Assembly: GCA_039619475.1 (NCBI GenBank)
Contig: CM077115.1
Location: forward strand, 489,821,352-489,885,351
Source: Icerya purchasi
Taxonomy: Eukaryota > Arthropoda > Insecta > Hemiptera > Monophlebidae
Reading direction: 5' to 3'
Length of the DNA: 64,000 nucleotides
A program made the position numbers and the translations under genes. Under the pieces are notes generated by a model, which saw only the letters and a program-made list of their open reading frames with translations, made no database searches and had not been told where the DNA came from. This document shows, in pieces, positions 1-12,990 of this stretch (its first letter is position 1; each line of letters begins with the position of its first letter).

Positions 1-620
1 TCAAATTCTGCTTGCATACTTCTTTATACACCGGTTCTCATCTTTCGTACATCCTCTTCTTTATTTCTATCATATACTCTTACCGATTGAATTTAATAAG
101 TCGCGTTCTACCAGTGTCTGTTCTAGTTAGTACATTAGCCAATTCGTTTCCCCGGATACCCCTGCATGTCTGGGAATCCATTTGAAACATAGTATGTTGA
201 GCGTGTAATTTATACAATGACTTCTTTAATTGTTACCTCAGTGTTATTCAGAGCCCCTCATTTGGTCCTTACCGTTAACAAGTCTGAGACTATCAGAATT
301 TTTTTACCTCTATCCCTCTTCACATACTAACACCGATTGCATATAATTAAACCATAAATGACGATCCAGCATAAGAAAATTGGCACACCCTAGGTACATT
401 CTTTCCTGAGCGATAAACATTTGAAATATAACGTCCTACTTTCTTATCCGCTGACCCATTGGTACAAAGTTAACTCCTATTTCCAGTACTTTTCGGAAAC
501 CTAAAATCGACCTTCAAGGGTGCTCAGAACTTATCCCATTCCGTACTACAAACTTGAGGTTTTCGATTACATAGCGTATATTTAACAGTCCCAATTCCCT
601 ATAACTGTTAACAAGTGGAA
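1..620 (-). pseudogene. decayed non-LTR retrotransposon RNase H fragment
   Basis: Read on the minus strand, the stretch near 440-480 gives TNGSADKKVGRYISN, which resembles the first acidic motif of retrotransposon RNase H (usually TDGS). The stretch near 130-180 gives a WIPRHAGIRGNELAN-like piece in broken frame, the conserved last RNase H motif. Stops and frameshifts separate them. The fragment continues past the window start. It looks older and different from the I-like copies in the rest of the window. Assignment to non-LTR rather than LTR RNase H rests on the 'H-G-GNE-A' wording only. Confidence 0.45.
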
Positions 621-2240
621 TAACAGGGGGGGGCTGTTGTTGTCCCAATATCTGTGCTGCATAAGATTGCTCTGCTGCATAATAGGTCTATACAATTTAA
701 AAACCTTCGCATAAATATTTAGTAGTAGTATTTGATAGGAAAATGAACTGAACGGAGTAAATTAGATAAATACTGCTGAGGTGTGAGAGAGACACAAATG
801 CAATTCGTGCAATAGTGGGTATAAAATGGGAGGCCAACCCCAGTACCGTGTTAGCTATATATGTAGAGGTTTAATAAACTCGCATATAAATTACGTACTC
901 GTATCCGCTCCTTCTGTGTTGGTCTTAGCAGAAGTAAGCTTAAAAAAAAATCAAACAGTATTTACTAATATTTTCCCGGTAAAAACTAGTCTTTCTGTTT
1001 TTGTTACATTCAGTTTAAGTTGTACTCGTAGCATTCACTTAGTATTTTTTTTGCGTGTCTAATACTGCTTTTTGAGACTTTTAATGGCAATAATAATGCT
1101 GCAAAGACATACACCACTGGAAAAGAGCGTTACCGTACCATTAAAACATTTATTATAGAAGTTCGCATTCGATTTCATTACACTTTCATCGTTTTCGTTT
1201 AATTTTTCTAACGTCCTACGAGTAGCATTTCAGATGGTTTATACCCCCCTTTTCATTCTCGACCACTCAGTTTGTCAGTTTGTCAGTTCGTCCTTCTAAA
1301 ATAACTCGAACAGGTTGGAACATGCCGTCGTCTTTCCCAATATCGACTTCGACTATTTCAATTTTCGCAAAAATAACTGTTAATTTCGAATGCGACCTGA
1401 ATCGTAGAAAATCACATCGGCTTTTATTGGTTATTATGCTGGTGCAACCCACAACCAATCTCATGCTGCAGGGCGAACCACCTGTTAAATATGTATATAC
1501 ACTTGAATGATTTTCATCCCGCGCAGTCACAAGGCGACATCAGTTGGCGGTTAACCAACGTTCTTGTTCCAGCAAAGTTTTCCCAGTTATCGCTCTACCT
1601 GGACAGCACCTCGGTGCTGTAGACGAACAACTCTTTCCAAAACTGCGAAACCGGTTCTCGTTACTAATTAGTGCGCATCTCACAATCAGTAGCCCGGACA
1701 TCTGGTTAATTAGTCGCCGGACTCATGCATCATCAATCAGTTCAGCAACCATTCCTCAATTCGCAGGCACGTAAGGTATTACCGTCCATTCTGATCATTG
1801 GTTTTCTTCTGACAGGAATTGCTATTCCTGCTATTATAAATCCACCTTCGTTCGGCTTCCACAGTCGCTGGGCTATCCGTTTTTATTAGGCAACACCGTA
1901 GTTTCTGCGGATTTATCCTTCTCGGCGTTGGTTTACCAGTTCTTGTTGGACAGCAAAATTATTGCTACAGATTGATTTTTTTCGAATCACAGAGCGCAAG
2001 AGCAGTGCTTACTGTAAATTGATATTTCTATTCTTACATTGCGAAGATATTTTTCTTTGTACACGTTCCGAAATATATTTCTATTCAAATTTAATTACTG
2101 AATTAGTTGGCATGGTCCTCTGTATTTGGTGCGCTGATCAAGTTAAGTCTCAACGCAATCGTAGCGACGCTAACACTCATAATTTTTATGCCCCCAATTG
2201 TCTAACATCTGAAATGGAATACTACTTATAATAGAGAAGT
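621..2240. other. AT-rich intergenic stretch, nothing recognised
   Basis: Short open frames exist on both strands (for example 1267-1530 minus and 1544-1774 plus), but none shows a known motif. The opposing frames overlap one another, as expected of chance frames. A G7 run lies near 627-633. I see no RNA gene. Confidence 0.5.
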
Positions 2241-2250
2241 CGTTCGCTAG

Positions 2251-2451
2251 GTGAAAATAAAGACGGATCATCCGGAAGTGGAAACGGAACTGGGGGCTAC
2301 CAACAATATATTCTTTTCAGATCCTCAAATTAGAGATGTATATATACCCTTAGATTACTGTATGAAAACGATTCGTCATGTATCACAGCTTTTATCAAAG
2401 AAACCCGCTTATGATTGCCACGTATTTGAAAACTACATTCGGGGAGCATAG
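2251..2451 (+). other. short unassigned open frame
   Basis: A 66-codon open frame with no ATG at its start; its first codon is GTG, so a eukaryotic start is not shown. The composition is reasonably protein-like, with a balanced acidic and hydrophobic mix, but no domain is recognised. It could be an exon of an unknown gene or chance. It is convergent with the cysteine-rich gene at 2651-3427. Confidence 0.15.
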
Positions 2452-2650
2452 CGAATAATAACTGTTGCCCGCCATGTTTTCTCGCAGCGGGGTTTCGCGA
2501 AATAAACCCAACAACGCAACACCTTGTCTTCGTATATATTCAATTTATTGAAAACGTCGTGAAGTGAAATTATGCTTGTGTACGTTATACGCATATAGAT
2601 TTTTGATGTTTGTTCTAAAGTTCTAGTCAATAGCACGCGCGATTTACTTT

Positions 2651-3427
2651 TTACCAACATTGTACACCTCCCCTTAGGGTGACTAACCTTTTCAGCAGGC
2701 CAACATTGTAACCGGCTAAGTCGGCCGCCTTGCGTTCCAACTGCTTCACACTGGCTTCCGAGAAGCACGGATCCCAGTATCGGTCAATTTTCGGCCGCAG
2801 AATCTTCTTACCGTTTTTCACGACCATCCGATTGTACTCTTCAGGCTCGATGCATTCGTGTTTACGGTAGTAGCCGCGACAAGGCGGTAAACAACATTCG
2901 CAAATGTTACACGGCGGCGGCCCTTTAATGTTGCGTCGAATGCACAGTTCGCGCGTCAAAATCCGCTTGGCTACTTCACCGACCGCTTCCATGTATTGCG
3001 TCAGCGGCGTGCAACAGTCTGCCCGCTGTCTGCTCGGATCCAGTTTCGGTCGAATTCCGGCTCCGATTTCGTCACAAACCACTTCCCGATTGGACCATTG
3101 AATGTTGGACGCCTTTATCGGCTGACCGCAAGTGCGAGCCTCCAATCGCACACCTTTATCACATGGCACCGGAAAGTAACCCGGACATTCTTTCGGTTCT
3201 TGGCTTCCCGTCTCTTTAGCCGTTCCGCCGCTGTTTGAACTCCAACATCTAACGTTGAGTTCGTTTGATCCGGGCCGTCTGTTTACCGGAGGTATTCTTC
3301 GACTAGAGACTGACGTGCACATTCTACGACTTGCCATCGACGTGGACATTCTGCGATTCGCGGCAGAAATGGACATTCTACGATTCGCTACTGATGTAGG
3401 TATTTGACGATTCGCGATAGAAGCCAT
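2651..3427 (-). CDS. unrecognised cysteine-rich protein with N-terminal 9-residue repeats
   Basis: A 258-codon frame, richer in G+C than its surroundings, starting at an ATG in an AAAC-ATGG context. Residues 1-50 form about five copies of a 9-residue basic repeat of the type TS-x-x-NRRMS, matching a 27-bp DNA repeat. The remainder carries about 16 cysteines, including a dense cluster (PPCNICECCLPPC, about residue 170-182) and a CPGYFPVPC segment. No signal peptide is obvious. Near residue 247 the DNA reads AAAAG followed by GTTAGT on the coding strand, a good splice-donor match at about 2689. The last dozen residues may therefore be intron and the real protein may continue in an exon at lower coordinates. 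I do not recognise the family. Repeated Arg-Arg plus many cysteines is reminiscent of structural or chromatin-packing proteins, but that is only an analogy. It is the only locus here that reads like a host gene. Confidence 0.6.
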   Translation of the reverse strand: MASIANRQIPTSVANRRMSISAANRRMSTSMASRRMCTSVSSRRIPPVNRRPGSNELNVRCWSSNSGGTAKETGSQEPKECPGYFPVPCDKGVRLEARTCGQPIKASNIQWSNREVVCDEIGAGIRPKLDPSRQRADCCTPLTQYMEAVGEVAKRILTRELCIRRNIKGPPPCNICECCLPPCRGYYRKHECIEPEEYNRMVVKNGKKILRPKIDRYWDPCFSEASVKQLERKAADLAGYNVGLLKRLVTLRGGVQCW

Positions 3428-3611
3428 GTTTCCAAATTTAACGGCAGTATCTGCTGCCGGTATTAGTGTGCTTGTGTGTTATAAATGAAAGATATTTGTC
3501 AAAGAGGAAAATGATTATTTTTTTCCATTCGGCCACTATTTTAAATGTTTTTTGTTCCATTTTGCTAAGTAACGGTATTTTGTTTCAATCTATTGCCCAT
3601 ATTTTGCATCT

Positions 3612-3615
<4 letters not shown>

Positions 3616-3646
<31 letters not shown>
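3616..3646. repeat. (TA)n microsatellite
   Basis: About 15 uninterrupted TA units lie directly downstream (on the plus strand) of the cysteine-rich gene's 5' side. Confidence 0.9.
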
Positions 3647-3650
<4 letters not shown>

Positions 3651-3674
3651 GGCTTTATAAACACGCGCATTGGC

Positions 3675-4550
3675 CTAAGAATAGAGGAAACGAAAAGAAC
3701 TCAGAGCTTTATACAATCTGGGATACAAAAAAGAATCAAGAGCTCGGATAACAGAAGGAGATGGAAGGGAGAGAATGAATGAGTATGGAGTGAGAATACC
3801 GTATAATAAAAACAGGGAATAAAAAGAAGTTCGTTCAGTTGAAAGTGACGAACAGTCGAACATTATTTGATCGGGGTCACAAATGAAATTGATGTTAGAG
3901 GAGTACAGTGAACAATAAGGAGACGGCATGTGAGAAAACCGGAAAAGCGAAAAAGGAAGCAAACTGTGCCCAAAGTGTAGGTGGCAAATCGCAGAGAGAT
4001 TAGAACGATGCATAGAAGGAGAGCCAAGAAACTAGGGGAAGCGAGAAAGGGAAGACTGAATTGACAAGAGAAAGGAATCCGGGTTAAAGAATGAGGAGGC
4101 GTAAGAGTTCAACCAAAGTTTGGAATGAACAGCTGTAGGCAAAAGGGTAATATTGGAGGACGAGAGAATAGGAAGTAACATACCAGAAGAGGAAGATGCG
4201 AATGAATCGACTAATTTGTTTCCTTCGATTCTGGCATGACCAGAAATCCGAAAGAGATCGATTTGGATTGACAAGAAAGGAAGAGATCGTGTCAAGAAGC
4301 GAACAAGAAAGATAACGTAGTCGGTTGTGTAAGAAGGAACAGGAGATGCGGTAGCCTGCAGCATGCTTTGAGCATTCGACAGGATAAGGATATTACGTGA
4401 GTCAAGTGAGGATCTGATAAAAAGAACGGCACTCAGAACAGAAGTGGACTCAGCGCAAAATATCGAGCAAGAGGAAAGAAGTTTAAAGGACTCGAAGTAA
4501 TTTAAAGAAGAATAAAATACGCCGCGCCAACTACGATAATCTAAATGCAT
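3675..4550 (-). pseudogene. I-like retrotransposon ORF2 fragment: RNase H and C-terminal domain
   Basis: Two minus-strand frames (4550-4032 and 4013-3675) together match the 3' end of the larger element at 45-50 kb. The first carries the RNase H core: FCAEST (Glu), a degenerate ILSNAQS in place of the catalytic SDS motif, and ISGHARIEGNKLVDSFA. The second carries the C-terminal Cys/His segment ICDPDQIMFDCSSL, equivalent to the VCDANHILFEC motif of the larger copy. A frameshift separates them and no poly(A) is visible, so this is a 5'-truncated, 3'-eroded dead copy. The gene would encode retrotransposition machinery acting on the element's own RNA. Confidence 0.75.
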
Positions 4551-5274
4551 GTGTCTGTAATTTTTTTTGTGTAACTAAAGTTTAACGCATACACCAGTTT
4601 CATTGTGTTCAATGCAGAATACTAAATAATAATAATTAATAACCAAATCGAAACAAACCGTTTATTATTGTTATTATTGTTATAAGATTGCGCAACTACG
4701 ATTCTTCTAGTTAAATATTATAAAATAAAATCATCCGTTAAACAAAACAACTACTAAAGTGAATATATAAACGAGGTAAATAAAGTTAATCCGAAATAAA
4801 AGCAGAATATTGTGCGAATGTATCATAAAACGACTTAAAAGCAAAATCAAAATTAATAATATTTACAAACGAATAATTAGAATATATTCCGCGATATGAA
4901 ATGGAAACATAATAAAAGAATTAGGAAAATCAATTTACGGCAGACAGTTTAAAAAACCTTAACCGTTTCGGAAAGCTTACACTTACCATCATCAGAAACA
5001 TTTTTTAATAAAAGAAATTATAAGGCATAAAATTGCCATTTTATGATATAGCACAATTTCGCTCATATGTATGATAACGCTTAAAGATAATTCACAAAAG
5101 TTATTTACATGTGCCAAACTAATCATCATAGTGCCGTGGCCGCTATCGAACGTTGGCTGGAAATCCATTTCAACCCCCCTCCCTATTTCCCCCACGGTCC
5201 AGATACATATATAAAATATGTTCCAAAAATTGCTGTATCACAAATTTTGTAAAAACCCGTACTGATTTGAACCG

Positions 5275-5306
<32 letters not shown>

Positions 5307-7230
5307 ATTGTCTTATAAAAAAAACTCAATATAACTCGTTTAATGCATTTTTTCAAAAATTGTTGGAATAGTAGAAGTACTGAATCTATGATTAAACATT
5401 TTTTTTTCATTTCTACTTTCGTGCAAAGGTGTAATAACTTTAATTTTTAGAACGTCGGGGGAAATTCCTACTTTTACAGATTTATCGAATAAATAATATA
5501 AAGCTTTTATAAAATAATTTGTATTGTTTTTTTTTTATTATCTATAGCGGTATCCCATCAAACTTAGAGGGCGATTTATTCGACAATGATATTACCGTCT
5601 TTCTAACATCATCCGGTACAAAAGCGACGAATGTGAAAGAAGTTATTTGAGTCCTAGACGATATAACAATTGTTGTTGGTGCATCATTATTACAGCTATC
5701 TGAAAGTTGCTTAATATTATCTGAGATGTATTTATTGAAGCATTGGCCAGCTAAATATTCGTTACCGTTATTTGTGGTTATTTTTCCATTCGCAATGCTT
5801 ATTTCTTCAGTACTGCGTGTACTCTGTCCGACAATATTTTTAACAATTCATCGACAATCCGATGAATCGAATCTGTTCACCTCAATCCGCGGATTAATCA
5901 TTAATAGCTTCTACGAAACTATTAATGTTACGTAAAATATCCTACTCCTAATCAGTATCAGAACTCGTTACATATGATGTATTACCCCATAATCATTAAT
6001 TTACAAACGAGTCTGTATCTCGACGAAGGTTTTTTTTTTCTTTTTGGAAATTCATTATAATAACTCAGAACTATCGAACTGATCGTTAGATGACCTATAA
6101 TAAATTAACACAAAGGGCGACATAGATAAGAAATCAGATGACTAAACTGAAAAACTCAATTTATATGGCTAATACTTAGTAACTTTACAAGTGCCACAAT
6201 TACTAGAGTGCATTGGGAATTACAAAAACTGACATACTTGGTAGCTTTTATGGAGAAGAGAGAAAGAAATAGTAGAACGTTCAATAATCGCTTATATTTA
6301 ACTGACGGTTAACCGAAGATTTCAAATAAGAAAGCTGAACAAAACGATTAGGAAGGAGCAATGAAATAATTACGCGCATATCGTTTATTCGCAGACGATT
6401 GAAAATTGTCGCATTGCGGGACGTTAAGAATAGAAAGGTTGACCGTTTAGCAACCAAGCCAATCTTCGTACATTTCCGAGTAATTAAATTCACTCGCTGA
6501 TAGCAGGACACCGATTTCATTATTGAACCTACTTGACGGCTGCGTCTCTCTTGAAAGCAGTTCGTGCTGATTGATGCTATTTAAAAGTGGAAAACAGTAC
6601 GAAAAAGACAGTGATAACAGAACTATCCGGTTTCTCACGATTAGAATTTTTTGTAAGTTGTAGAATACTCGATGAAAGTGAATCGGTCGGATGCTACAGA
6701 TTTGACTGTATCGAAAAAAGTTGATAATAATGATGGTTGGATATTTTTAGGAATTTCGCTTAATTTTTTGGAAAGAAACAGAAAAAAATGACCAAATCTT
6801 GTCTTATGTCTACGTACGAAAGCGTTTCCGAAGGATTTTAACGAGTTGTTTCGCTATTGCTTTTTTAATTGTCTCAGCACCTTCGGGCCGTTATATTCTT
6901 TCAGTTTTCATACTGAACCTTTTTGCTGTCTCCTTAATTATTTTTCGCATTTTAAAGAAGTTTTGTATCCGCTTTTTTATTTATTTATTTATTTATTTAT
7001 TTATTTTTTCTTTATTTCATTTATTTTTTCTTTATTTCATTTATTTTCGACAAAAATAATTACGTTCGTTCGGAACAGCTCTTTTCTCTTATTAAGCGCA
7101 CTTGTCTTATCCATATTCCTTTTTTTTTACGAATTTTATTAAAAATTTTTGTGTGCGCAATAATTTGTAAAATAAGCATAATTTTATTTTAAAATTATTC
7201 ATTGTCGAGCGGTCTTTGTAGTAATACAGC
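4551..7230. other. AT-rich intergenic DNA with poly(A) tract
   Basis: No coding signal is recognised. A run of about 29 A lies at 5275-5303 and could be the tail of an old retro-insertion whose body I cannot identify. A (TTTA)n stretch lies at about 6977-7005, followed by two direct copies of a 22-bp T-rich unit to about 7045. Confidence 0.5.
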
Positions 7231-7985
7231 CTGGGGCTCGAGTGCTCCTTTATCCCGATGGCGTGGAACTCTGCTGGAAAAACCATACACCATACTTAAT
7301 ACGGTCTTTTGAAATGATCTTTAAAACGAAATATAAACATATTAAAAGAACTGGAGATGGAAAAAAAAAAGCCAACGATCCAGTGTCCTCGCCCCGCGTA
7401 ACCAGCAACCCTATTTTTGGTTCAGGAGATGGAAAAAAAACGTTAACTTTTAAAATATAATAAAAGCCTATAATTTTTATGAGAAATAGCAAATTTCTAC
7501 AAAATGAAACATTCACTACGTTTCGTGATTTCTATAAAAGATGTCTTACTGTCGTTTACGGTTTTTTTTTCTACATATTGCCTTTTTCTCTATGCAACAA
7601 ATATGCAGCATTAAATTTCTTTAAAACGAATCCTCGAATATGCACAGATGTACGCGCTTGTATGATAACAGTTTGAACATCGAAGATGGACACATTTCTT
7701 ATTACGCGTCGTACATCTTAACAATCGTCAGTTTTCATTTAACTGCCTAGAAATACTCGCTGTGCTTGAATTTTTCCATTAATTTTTCCCGGTAAACAAA
7801 GATGACAAAGAAAAAAAGTTTGACAATGTATCCGTCGGTTGGTTTTCTTTGTTGAGACGGTAAGTTTTATTTTACTCCATTTTGTAAATTTTCTTTTTAC
7901 CGACTTCAAAAGAAGAAAGTTGTACGTTCCTGTTTGCCTTGTATATTTTTTTTTTGTATTTGTTCTTCGCGCATAATTTTTGAGC
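7231..7985. other. intergenic DNA, nothing recognised
   Basis: The stretch is AT-rich. GGAGATGGAAAAAAAA occurs twice, near 7354 and 7425, as a short direct repeat. No gene motif is visible. Confidence 0.4.
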
Positions 7986-7989
7986 ATGT

Positions 7990-9057
7990 TATGAGCCGTT
8001 GCTTATTCAAATCTGTACTGGCTACTTAGCCATCTATGCCGATGAGTACTATTTCTTGATCATTCTTCCCTCATTTTCTGAAAACCTCCCCCGAGCCGTA
8101 ATTAAACAGGTATTCTATAGCACTATCAATTCCCTATTTCCCTCTCGTATTACCATTTACACGGATGGTTCGAGAGGGCCTGGTGGTGTTGGTGCTTCCT
8201 TCATCCTTCCTCGATTTTACCTATCACAATCTTTTCGTCTTCCTTATTTCTGTTCCATATTCATAAACGAATTATTGACCATCCTACGTTTTATTATTTT
8301 CATTTTCTCGTATCATCTTTCCTCCAATTTTTTTAATGATCTCTGAATCCTTGAGTGCTCTTCAGGCCATGTCCTCTCCTCTTCCCGATCATTTGTATGA
8401 CACTTTGTTGTCCTCCGTATACGTCCACTCACTCGTAATCTTTCCTCTCTCCATTCCATTTACATTGATATTTACCGTGGGTTCCTAACCACTCGGGCAT
8501 ATTTGGTAATAAAACGGCTAATTCCTTATCTCGGGCTGCTGCTTTTGCTGGCCTCTTTTTTTTTTTTTAATTCCATTCGCTAACCTCCTACCGATATGTA
8601 AAAGCTTTCATGTCAGATATTGATCGGACAACTACGCTTCCTCTTTTTCTAATAATTATTCATTTCATCTGTCTATTCAGCCTACTCTTCCAGGAAGGAA
8701 TTCATGGTTTCTTTTGCATCCTTTCCTTCGATGTTCTGATGTTGTTTCCATTGTTCGTATACATTTTGGCCATTCTTTCTGCCTTCCTCCAGATTTCGTT
8801 TTTTTCTGATTTCCTCCTCCCACTGTCCTCTCCATCATGATGATGCAGTTATTTGCGATGCCGATCATGTGTTCTTCCACAGTGTTTATCTTTTTCTGTG
8901 GAGCGTTTTGTATTCCTATTTGTGTTGATGCTTTGGCTTCCTACTCCTTATTGTGCTTCTTATATCCTGTCTTTTCCTTCCCAGATTAATTATTTCTTTC
9001 CTTACTATTCGTTTCTGGGTGAAGGTCCTTGGTTGACGAGCCCAAGAAAAAAAAAAA
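7990..9057 (+). mobile_element. 5'-truncated I-like retrotransposon copy (RNase H to poly(A))
   Basis: The frame at 8100-8346 contains IYTDGSRGPGGVGASFILP, the first RNase H motif, matching FTDGSKSDEGVGASFLIS of the large element at 49.3 kb. Later RNase H and C-terminal pieces are scattered in other frames to about 8960 (for example PTPYCASYILSFPS). The copy ends with the family-specific 3' motif GGTCCTTGGTTGACGAGCCC followed by an A-rich tail to 9057. Multiple frameshifts make it non-functional. No target-site duplication was convincing. Confidence 0.75.
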
Positions 9058-9059
9058 TA

Positions 9060-9324
9060 TCGTCAGATAACGTGAATAGAAAAACAATATTCTTATAATA
9101 GACAAAATACATCAGAGTCGTTTTAAAAGGTTTCTGTTTGGAGTATCAAATTTATAAATGCCGATTACAAATATTAATTTTTTGACACGGATTTATCTTA
9201 TGGTTGGGATGTAAAATTGTTTCCATCACGAAGAAATTTTGCCAATTACAAAGATATTACAAACTTTTCAGTTATTTCATTTAAAAACTTTATTTTTTTC
9301 GTCTATTTATATATTTTCAGACAC

Positions 9325-9376
<52 letters not shown>

Positions 9377-9780
9377 TAACGACTACACGTCATTTTGAAT
9401 AAGAAAATCTTGTTACGTCCTTACCTTCTGCGTTATGTTTATAAGACATTTAATTTTTGTATGTAGCGGAAGAAGAAGAAGAAGAAGAAGAAGAAGAAGA
9501 AGAAGAAACGTATATTTGCGCTTAATTTTTTAACAAATAACAATACATAACTTAAGCGGGTAATCTGTACCGGAAAAACATGATTTCCTTATCAGATAAC
9601 TTAATATATATATCAGAACACGAAAATGATAAACAAGAAAAAAAGAATCTATAATTATAGACAGGAAAAGCTTAAAAAAACCTGACACATTAGCTTATTA
9701 AATAGTTTAAGTTTTAATGACTCAGCATAAAATTAGCATAATCTCGCAATTTAGATGAAATTCTAAGAGTTCATGAAAAG
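9060..9780. other. intergenic DNA with (TA)n and (GAA)n microsatellites
   Basis: A TA microsatellite covers about 9330-9369 and a GAA microsatellite of about 13 units covers 9469-9508. Nothing else is recognised. Confidence 0.7.
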
Positions 9781-12700
9781 AAATTAACAATTTGGTGAGA
9801 AACAGAGATATAGGGCTGTAATCAGAGTAATACATGTTTAATTCGCCTGTGTTTATATTTCTTGTATCTATGTTTTAAGGACTGATAATTATACCTGCCT
9901 ATATTGTTTATAGTTATAATGTCAGACATAGCGCAATAATTAAAGAAACTTATTGCACGTTCTTTTATAATCTCACTGACATACGGAAAATGCAGATAAT
10001 CGTGCATGGTTTTAATGCGTGTGTATCGTGACTTATTTAATATGATTCTAAAACAATGGTTTTGAATTCGCTGGAGCTTCATTAAGTTACTATGGCTGGT
10101 GGAACACCAGACTGGAGCAGCATATAATAGCGTGGGTAGTAATACCGCTTTATAAATCATGAACTTATTCGACACTGTTAGACATGATTTTCTATTAAAA
10201 ATCGGAAACAGGTTACATAACTTACGCTGAGTTTCATAAATACGTTGATTTATATGCCTTGTAAACGTAAGTTTTTTATCTAGTGTCATACCTAAGTGAG
10301 TTACCTCATCTTTCCATTCGATCGTATTGTTTTTCATTTTAACGTGATTGTTAATTGTTGGCCTGCGCTTTGTAAATATAATTGCCTCAGATTTATTTTC
10401 GTTGATATTAATTCTCCATTTAGTGAAGTATTTGACTAACTTATTTGCGGCATCAGTGAGTCGTCGACATATTGTATCAATTCGGTAGGATGTGGCGACA
10501 AGTGCAGTGTCATCAGCGTAAAGATTTAGACTTACATGATTTGTAAGCGGAAGGTCGTTTATGTATAAGATAAAAAGGTAGGGACCCAAGATGCTCCCCC
10601 CTGAGGAACTCCAGCGGCACAAAGTTTCTTACTAGATTTAACATTTTTAATTTGCACGTAAAACTGTCTATTCGTTAAATAAGTTTTGATAAGCAGTACT
10701 AAGTATTGTGGATATCCATATTTGATTAATTTAAATACAATGCCTTCAAGCCAAGTGATATCAAACGCCTTTTCAAGATCAATGAGTACTAGACCGGTAT
10801 GTTTATTTCGGTTAAAATTGTCAATGATTGTATCGCATAAAGCGGCAAGTTGCCTTGTCGTACCTAAATTAGGCCTAAATCCAAATTGGAATTCCCTAAA
10901 AATAGCATTTGTGTCACTGTACTTGTTTAGTCTAATTAAGATTAATTTTTCAAAGATTTTGCTGATATTACTTAATAGACTAATAGGCCTGATATTTTGC
11001 ACAAAGGAAGCATCCTTTCCATGCTTCGCAAGAGGTATCGTTATTGAGGTTCTCCAGGATAAAGGGTAATAAGTTAAGCGTAGGCAAGAATTAAAAAGGC
11101 TAACTAACCCGAGGATAGCTTTTTTTGGGAGATTCTTGATCATGCGGATGTGCACCAAGTCATTTCCGACAGAGTTTGTGTTTCTCAATGTACGAATGCA
11201 TTTCTTAACTTCTTTGGGCGTAGTAAAAATATGTGGATTTGATGTAGGGGACGTTTGGCATAGATATCTGTCTATAGCTTGTCTGACGCTGCGAACATGA
11301 TAGTGTGTAGATAAGCATTCATTTTGCTTATGTATATTGTGAAAATGGGTAGCAAGTACTTCGGTGTTGTCTTTAATGGAATATGCAATCTTATTAATAC
11401 TGTTTGGGATTGTGATTGGCGGCAGCTCAGTCTGATTTCTACAGAAACGTTTGTTTACTTTCCACAGAGTGTTGTCTTTATGGGACAAATTCTTCAAAAA
11501 TACGTTCCATTTTTCATTTCTCTCATGAAGTAGCCGGGCTTTTACCAGCTTATTTAATTTGTTATATAATTTTTTGTATGCAATGGAAGAAGGCAACTGA
11601 TTTTTTTGGCTCATCCTACGGCAGAAATTTTTAATACTAATAAGAAAACCAAGTTTTCTAGAAGCAGTAAAAGGTTTATGTGGAGATGGTTTGGGTACAG
11701 ATTTTTCGACAGCGGTTAATAATATTGAAGTTAGAGAAGATATAAATTTATCTATTTCCGGAGGTGATTTCAAGGTAGCAGGTAGTATGATATGTTCCTT
11801 GAAAAAAGCTTGGTAGAGATTCCAGTTTGCTTTAGGGTAATTATATCGCTCCACGGAAGGGGTTTGAGTAAAGGTGGTATTTATTTCAAAAATTACAGGA
11901 TTATGATCAGAAGATAACTGGCTGACTGATATGGGGTCCGTAAATTTGTGAAATCCATTCGCTAAGATTCCGTCAATGACACTAGGTTTGAGACGAGGAT
12001 TTCGCGGAAAAAATGTAGGCGTATCTGGGAAACAAATTTGAAAATGGTTTGTCATAGATAAGTTTAATAAAATATTACCAGCTCGATTTGCATTATGGCA
12101 ATTCCAAGCGCGGTGTTTGGCATTTAAATCACCTATAATCAATGTCCGGGAGTTTATTCTTAAAAGATGCTCAATGTCCTCTTGAAAAAATTTCGGCACA
12201 TTAGGTGCTCTATATACAGAAATTATAGCCAGATTATCATTTTCCACGCCAAGTTTAATTCCAATTGCTTCAATTCGCTTAGTTTTTATTTGAGGTAGCG
12301 CGGATCGAAACTTATACTATTGTGTATAAGCAAGGCAACACCACCACTGGTACCTGAATTGTCATTTCGGTAAGTATAATAATTTCCAACTTTAAAGGGC
12401 ATGTTTAAGTTTAGCTTAGTTTCCGAAAGACAAGCTATGTGTATCTTATTATCAATCAAAAACTGATTTAATTCCAATATCCTGTTTCTCACCGAATTAG
12501 CATTCCAGCTAACAATTTTAATACCATTTTTGTTGGTCATTAAAACATGTGCTTATTTTAAAATACGTTTTATAAGAATGTATCAGTAGTACTTTCTATA
12601 ATAGTTGTTATAATATTAAATATATCTGATGCCCGATTTGATTTAATACATAATATTATTTTATTTAATGTGTCACCTTTAAAAAACGGCAATAATTGCG

Positions 12701-12990
12701 TTAAATCATTAGTTGCTTGTTGAGTTTTTGGATGTTTTTTTGGGATGCGACTTGGGCAAATGTGCGTGACGTTTTATTACTACGCTTATTTTTGTTAATA
12801 GTATTTCTGTTCATGTCATAATTGCTGACGCTGCTATTTTTCCGAGTATTAATATTATTTCGCGCATTTTGGATATCATTATAAACACATTATTCTTATT
12901 ATTAGTATTTTTACGTGGTATGTGTTGTTTTGTTCGATACCATATCAGTAATGCGAATGTGGTATACCCGGAAGTGTCTAGTGAAAAGCT
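9780..12990 (-). mobile_element. Jockey-like non-LTR retrotransposon, nearly complete ORF2, 5'-truncated
   Basis: Minus-strand element containing the tail of an ORF1 (about 12990-12560) and an ORF2 (12540-9822). The ORF1 remnant reads TSRTFAQVAS and then, after a frameshift, NDLTQLLPFFKGDTLNKII before stopping just before ORF2; that wording is typical of the ORF1 C terminus in Jockey-clade elements. ORF2 lacks an RNase H, also as in Jockey. The 3' terminus is not sharply defined; a poly(A) is not obvious near 9780. Confidence 0.75.
9822..12540 (-). pseudogene. Jockey-like ORF2: APE endonuclease plus reverse transcriptase, two frameshifts
   Basis: Three consecutive frames make up one ORF2. 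Frame 1 (12540-12286) starts at ATG and gives the endonuclease start IKIVSWNANSVRN with SETK (Glu). A frameshift in the A-rich tract near 12285 moves to frame 2 (about 12280-10559), with IGDLNAKH, LSSDHNPV, the RT motifs NIRPISLLSNISKIFEK, QFGFRPNLGTTRQL, LIDLEKAFD and AGVPQGG. A second frameshift just after PQGG (near 10600) moves to frame 3 (to 9822), with ILGPYLFILYINDLP and the catalytic LYADDTALVA. The element would copy its RNA by target-primed reverse transcription. All catalytic residues are present, so inactivation is by frameshift only and probably recent. Confidence 0.85.

Noticed and set aside
1267..1774. Overlapping 76-87 residue frames near the window start
   Set aside because: Frames overlap on both strands with no motif; treated as chance.
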